Source of the DNA: CAYJFQ01 sp964369955
GTDB lineage: Bacteria; Bacillota_I; Bacilli_A; Erysipelotrichales; Erysipelotrichaceae
NCBI GenBank assembly: GCA_964369955.1
Contig: CAYJFQ010000016.1
Coordinates: 1-26,555, forward strand
Reading direction: 5' to 3'
Length of the DNA stretch: 26,555 nt
Part shown: positions 24,175-26,555 of the stretch, piece by piece
How the letters are laid out: each line of letters opens with the position of its first letter
Numbering within the stretch: position 1 is the stretch's first letter
Translations under genes and position numbers: made by a program
Notes under the pieces: model-generated
Seen by the model: the letters and a program-made list of their open reading frames with translations, nothing else
Database searches by the model: none
What the model was told of the DNA's origin: nothing

Positions 24175-24680
24175 TTATCTTCCTTTGCAGTTGCGATAAA
24201 CTCATCAACATATTTGTCATAATCTTCTTTATTAATTTCTTTTTCAATAATTTTAGAAGCCGCACTGAAAGCAATTTCACTAATTTCAGCTTTTATTTGT
24301 TTTTCTGCATTAATTTTATCCTGTTGGATTTGTGCCATTGCGTTATTCTTCATTCCAATAATTTCTTCTTTAGTTTCTTTTACCATCTTATCTCTAAGAT
24401 TAGAAGCTTGAAGATTCGCATTTGTAACAATCTCACTAGCCTGTGCTTTTGCGTCAGCTAATTGTGCTTTGTATTCAGATAATAGTTTTTCACTTTCAGT
24501 TTTATTTTCATTAGCCAAAGTTAATTCATTTTGAAGAAAATCTTGTCGCTTTTGAATATATTCTACAATTGTGTTCCAAAAAAACTTTTTACCAATCAAA
24601 ATGATGATAAAAGTTGATATTAAAACAAGCAACATGTCCATAATATTTAATGCTAAATAATTTTCAATTTGAATATTCAT
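24162..24680 (-). CDS. atpF: ATP synthase FO b subunit
   Basis: A 172-aa stator subunit. One N-terminal membrane helix (about 10-30) is followed by a long charged coiled coil, including KLLSEYKAQLADAKAQASEI and the AEKQIKAEISEIAF region. A single b gene implies a homodimer. AAAGG stands 8 nt before the ATG, and only 3 bp separate it from atpE. Confidence 0.96.
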   Translation of the reverse strand: MNIQIENYLALNIMDMLLVLISTFIIILIGKKFFWNTIVEYIQKRQDFLQNELTLANENKTESEKLLSEYKAQLADAKAQASEIVTNANLQASNLRDKMVKETKEEIIGMKNNAMAQIQQDKINAEKQIKAEISEIAFSAASKIIEKEINKEDYDKYVDEFIATAKEDKWQA

Positions 24681-24683
24681 TGA

Positions 24684-24929
24684 CTAACCTTTCAAGAAAA
24701 TCAGAATTAAGGCAACAACTAATGCGTAGATACCAGTAGTTTCAGCTAAGGCAATACCTAAAACCATTACTGAACGAACTTCGTTAACAGCTTCTGGATT
24801 TCTTCCAACAGCTTCACACGCTTTAGAAGCAGCAATACCTTGCCCAATACCAGGACCTAGCCCAGCGATCATTGCTAAACCAGCACCTAAAACAGCCATA
24901 CCTTGTACAAAAAATTGATTAAATTCCAT
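24684..24929 (-). CDS. atpE: ATP synthase FO c subunit, sodium-type ligand set
   Basis: An 81-aa hairpin of two membrane helices that forms the rotor ring. I start at the second ATG (24929) because GGAGG is 8 nt upstream of it but only 2 nt from the ATG at 24935. Helix 1 carries GLGPGIGQG, the loop is GRNPEA, and helix 2 is LGIALAETTGIYALV. Counted from the first ATG, the residues are Gln32, Leu63, Glu65, Thr66, Thr67 and Tyr70. The Na+-binding c ring of Ilyobacter tartaricus uses Gln32, Val63, Glu65, Ser66, Thr67 and Tyr70, so the numbering coincides exactly. Proton-type Bacillus c subunits have a hydrophobic EALPI-like helix 2 and lack the Gln. Na+ coupling is therefore likely, though not proven. 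Confidence 0.96.
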   Translation of the reverse strand: MEFNQFFVQGMAVLGAGLAMIAGLGPGIGQGIAASKACEAVGRNPEAVNEVRSVMVLGIALAETTGIYALVVALILIFLKG

Positions 24930-24946
24930 ATTCATAACCTCCTAAG

Positions 24947-25660
24947 TTATTCATTATTTCCCGCTTGTCCCAAAAAGAAACTAGCGATTGTAAAAAAGAC
25001 ATAAGTTTGAATCAAACCACTAAATATATCGAAATACATATGCAAGAAAGGCGCAAATAAGAATAATGAAACACCTAGCATTGATAAGATACTATTTAAG
25101 AATTCAAACATTCCATAAAATAAAGTCACAATAATAGTGCCACTTAATATATTTCCAAATAAACGCATTGATAGAGAAAGCGGAATAACTAACTCCCCAA
25201 TTAAATTAAGCGGGAACAACAACCAGTTTGGATCGGCCAATTCTTTCATACGACCGATAAAACCACGATCTTTAATTGCACGCCCCTGGATAAACAACCA
25301 GAAGATTACAGCTAAAGTCGCGTTGATTCCAATATTAGAAGTTGGTGGTTGAAAACCAAGTAATCCAACTAAATTAGAAACAGCCATCATTAGAATTAAA
25401 CTTCCAAACATTGGCAGGTATTTATTTGTTTTACGATCCAAGTTTCCTTGAATTGTAAACATTACAAAATTATATATCTCTAAAAGAATTAAAATTAGTC
25501 CTTTAGGAGCTTTTGTAGGATCTGCATTCTTGATTTTAAAGTGACAAAAAATAAAAAATAGGCACATTAAAAAACCTATTACCAACCAAACAATAGCAGC
25601 TTGTTGTAATATATATTCTTTTCCATTTATTGTTATTAATAACCCATTTATACCATTCAT
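24947..25660 (-). CDS. atpB: ATP synthase FO a subunit
   Basis: A 237-aa integral membrane stator with about five to six transmembrane segments, forming the ion half-channels. The essential arginine is Arg166 in LSLSMRLFGNILSG, preceded by FPLNLIGELVIP. Its ATG overlaps the atpI TGA as ATGA and has no SD, so it relies on coupling. The gene is 17 bp upstream of atpE. Confidence 0.97.
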   Translation of the reverse strand: MNGINGLLITINGKEYILQQAAIVWLVIGFLMCLFFIFCHFKIKNADPTKAPKGLILILLEIYNFVMFTIQGNLDRKTNKYLPMFGSLILMMAVSNLVGLLGFQPPTSNIGINATLAVIFWLFIQGRAIKDRGFIGRMKELADPNWLLFPLNLIGELVIPLSLSMRLFGNILSGTIIVTLFYGMFEFLNSILSMLGVSLFLFAPFLHMYFDIFSGLIQTYVFFTIASFFLGQAGNNE

Positions 25661-26013
25661 TTTTTTATTTTAATTGACTCTAAATATATCATCATTCGAG
25701 TAATTAAATAACCTCCTAGTAGGGTGAAAACATTAACGCCAAGATATACAGCAATTCCAAAGATAATTCCAATAATAAATAACCTTATATAATAATTTAA
25801 TCTAGCACGATTGCCACTACTATCAGTCATTAAATTATCCGCCATTTTTATTACCATATTCAAACTAATAATTCCACCTAAAGTACCTAATATAACACCT
25901 ACACTATAGACTTTAAAATCTCCTAAAAAAACAGTCAACAAAATGGCAACACCGCTTGAAACCAACAAAGATCTCATACGGACCCTTGAGTAAATACTTT
26001 TATCTTGATCCAT
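25657..26013 (-). CDS. atpI: AtpI, ATP synthase assembly-type membrane protein
   Basis: A 118-aa protein with four predicted transmembrane segments. Gene position directly before atpB and size match the ATP synthase I protein, which helps c-ring assembly in several bacteria, including sodium-type enzymes. Its stop TGA overlaps the atpB start. The ATG lies 14 bp inside the upstream atpZ-like gene. Confidence 0.85.
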   Translation of the reverse strand: MDQDKSIYSRVRMRSLLVSSGVAILLTVFLGDFKVYSVGVILGTLGGIISLNMVIKMADNLMTDSSGNRARLNYYIRLFIIGIIFGIAVYLGVNVFTLLGGYLITRMMIYLESIKIKK

Positions 26014-26200
26014 TTTTACCTCCAGTAATTTTAATTAACCAGACCAGTGAACCAACAACTACATACAACAATAAAATTACCATTATTAGTGGAGTTGTAT
26101 TAAACAAATTATCTAAAAAATAACCACCCAATACCGATAGTAAAGAACCACCAACCATCATTCCGATAAACTTCTGGACATTGCGATAATCTTGATTCAA
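26000..26200 (-). CDS. atpZ: AtpZ/AtpI-like two-helix membrane protein
   Basis: A 66-aa protein with two membrane segments (about 12-29 and 36-58) joined by NTTP, and a basic tail. Size, topology and position at the head of an atp operon match AtpZ of alkaliphilic Bacillus, a partner of AtpI linked to Mg2+ uptake or FO assembly. The start codon is TTG, supported by GGAGG 6 nt upstream; no in-frame ATG is available nearby. It is the first gene after the operon promoter. Confidence 0.75.
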   Translation of the reverse strand: MNQDYRNVQKFIGMMVGGSLLSVLGGYFLDNLFNTTPLIMVILLLYVVVGSLVWLIKITGGKNGSR

Positions 26201-26228
26201 GCACTACCTCCATTAATAACCTTATCAT

Positions 26229-26257
26229 ATTCTACTATTTTTAAATATAATAATCAA
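26229..26257 (-). promoter_or_regulatory. ATP synthase operon promoter
   Basis: Read on minus: TTGATT (26252-26257 on plus), a 17-nt spacer and TAGAAT (26229-26234). The leader would be about 20 nt and carries the GGAGG of the first gene. It sits just downstream of the terminator of the preceding gene. Confidence 0.65.
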
Positions 26258-26266
26258 TTACAAGAT

Positions 26267-26294
26267 TAAAAAAAGACCTTCATATGAAAGTCTT
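26267..26294 (-). terminator. terminator of the Asp-rich protein gene
   Basis: AAGACCTTCAT (26273-26283) and ATGAAAGTCTT (26284-26294) form a hairpin with one mismatch. On minus it is followed by T7 (plus A-run 26268-26274). It separates the upstream minus-strand gene from the atp operon promoter. Confidence 0.8.
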
Positions 26295-26439
26295 ATTTTA
26301 CAGGATATTCAAAACTCTTAGTAAGTTTAATTTGGGGGCCAATTAAAATTTACACTAGATGTAAAGTCCATGTTTATTTAACTAGGCGATAAACCCTAAA
26401 ACTTTCGAAAACCTTATAGTAAATAATTTAAACTAACAA
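26295..26439 (-). other. long 3' untranslated stretch
   Basis: There are 145 bp between the stop of the Asp-rich gene and its terminator, unusually long for this compact window. It holds TTTACA-CTAGA-TGTAAA (26349-26365), an AT stem around the G/C island TGGGGGCC (26326-26347), and no open frame I would call coding. It may simply be a 3' UTR; I recognise no RNA family in it. Confidence 0.4.
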
Positions 26440-26555
26440 CTAATCATCATTGTCATCGTCATCATCTGAATCGTCGTTGTCGTCATCATCATCTGAATCA
26501 TCGTTGTCGTCATCAGAGTCATCATCGTTGTCGTCATCATCATCTGAATCATCAT
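26440..26555 (-). CDS. partial gene: C-terminal Asp/Asn/Ser repeat tail of an unidentified protein
   Basis: Only the last 37 or so codons are inside the window; the gene runs off the right edge. The frame is fixed by the TAG at 26440-26442 and gives nothing but Asp, Asn and Ser. The unit SDDDDDNDD is repeated, with one copy shortened to SDDDNDD. The repeat runs straight to the stop, so no LPXTG anchor or membrane anchor follows it. Such tails bind calcium or other cations, or serve as acidic spacers; the identity of the protein cannot be known from this piece. Confidence 0.7.
   Translation of the reverse strand, partial: DDSDDDDDNDDDSDDDNDDSDDDDDNDDSDDDDDNDD
26446..26555 (-). repeat. 27-bp tandem repeats encoding SDDDDDNDD
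   Basis: Successive copies on minus read like TCAGATGATGATGACGAC followed by AACGATGAT, with silent GAT/GAC and TCA/TCT changes. One copy lacks two codons. All length differences are multiples of three, so the reading frame is kept. Confidence 0.8.

Noticed and set aside
9449..26300. Defence island, prophage or integrated element
   Set aside because: All genes are recognisable transport, peptidase or ATP synthase genes with similar AT-rich composition. No integrase, transposase, toxin-antitoxin pair, tRNA or att-like repeats were seen.
26440..26555. CRISPR-like appearance of the repeats at the right edge
   Set aside because: There are no unique spacers. The unit is 27 bp without gaps, and one frame is uninterrupted Asp/Asn/Ser to a stop codon, so it is a coding minisatellite.

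Overview
The window comes from a low-G+C Bacillota-type bacterium. Most intergenic DNA is A/T, Shine-Dalgarno (SD) sites are strong GGAGG types, and the gene families are Bacilli-like. UGA is used as an ordinary stop: dppF and atpI both end in TGA, overlapping the next ATG. This is therefore the standard bacterial code, not the mycoplasma code. A bile-salt-hydrolase-like gene and a sodium-type ATP synthase c subunit would suit an anaerobic or gut-associated member of the Erysipelotrichia/Turicibacter/Mollicutes-relative branch, but that placement is inference.

Layout. (1) 1-390 is gene-free apart from a strong hairpin terminator. (2) htpG (minus) and an IMPACT/YigZ family gene (plus) diverge from a compact promoter region. 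It holds a CIRCE operator for htpG and an extended -10 so close to the yigZ ATG that a leaderless mRNA is likely. (3) A choloylglycine hydrolase/penicillin amidase family gene follows on plus. (4) 4099-7545 (minus) is a three-gene MacAB/YknXYZ-like export system. It diverges from a response regulator/histidine kinase pair at 7726-9448, and the 180-bp gap between them carries three copies of a TGAGTTTAT box. (5) 9655-18945 (minus) is a peptide uptake and breakdown cluster: an M24 peptidase, a PLP aminotransferase, dppB-C-D-F-like permease genes, pepP and an OppA-like lipoprotein. (6) 19296-26200 (minus) is a complete F1FO ATP synthase operon, atpZ-atpI-atpB-E-F-H-A-G-D-C, plus a DUF1146-like membrane protein. 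(7) The right edge cuts a minus-strand gene whose visible C terminus consists only of Asp, Asn and Ser in roughly 27-bp repeats.

How the genes work together. The peptide cluster should import oligopeptides and cleave them, especially Xaa-Pro bonds, with the aminotransferase possibly acting on released amino acids. The ATP synthase c subunit carries the ligand set of sodium-coupled enzymes, so the membrane energy currency may be Na+. The two-component pair probably senses an envelope or drug signal and controls the adjacent exporter through the shared boxes.

I found no rRNA, tRNA, CRISPR array, insertion sequence or phage gene. The window looks like ordinary core chromosome with several notable regulatory details rather than a defence or mobile island.
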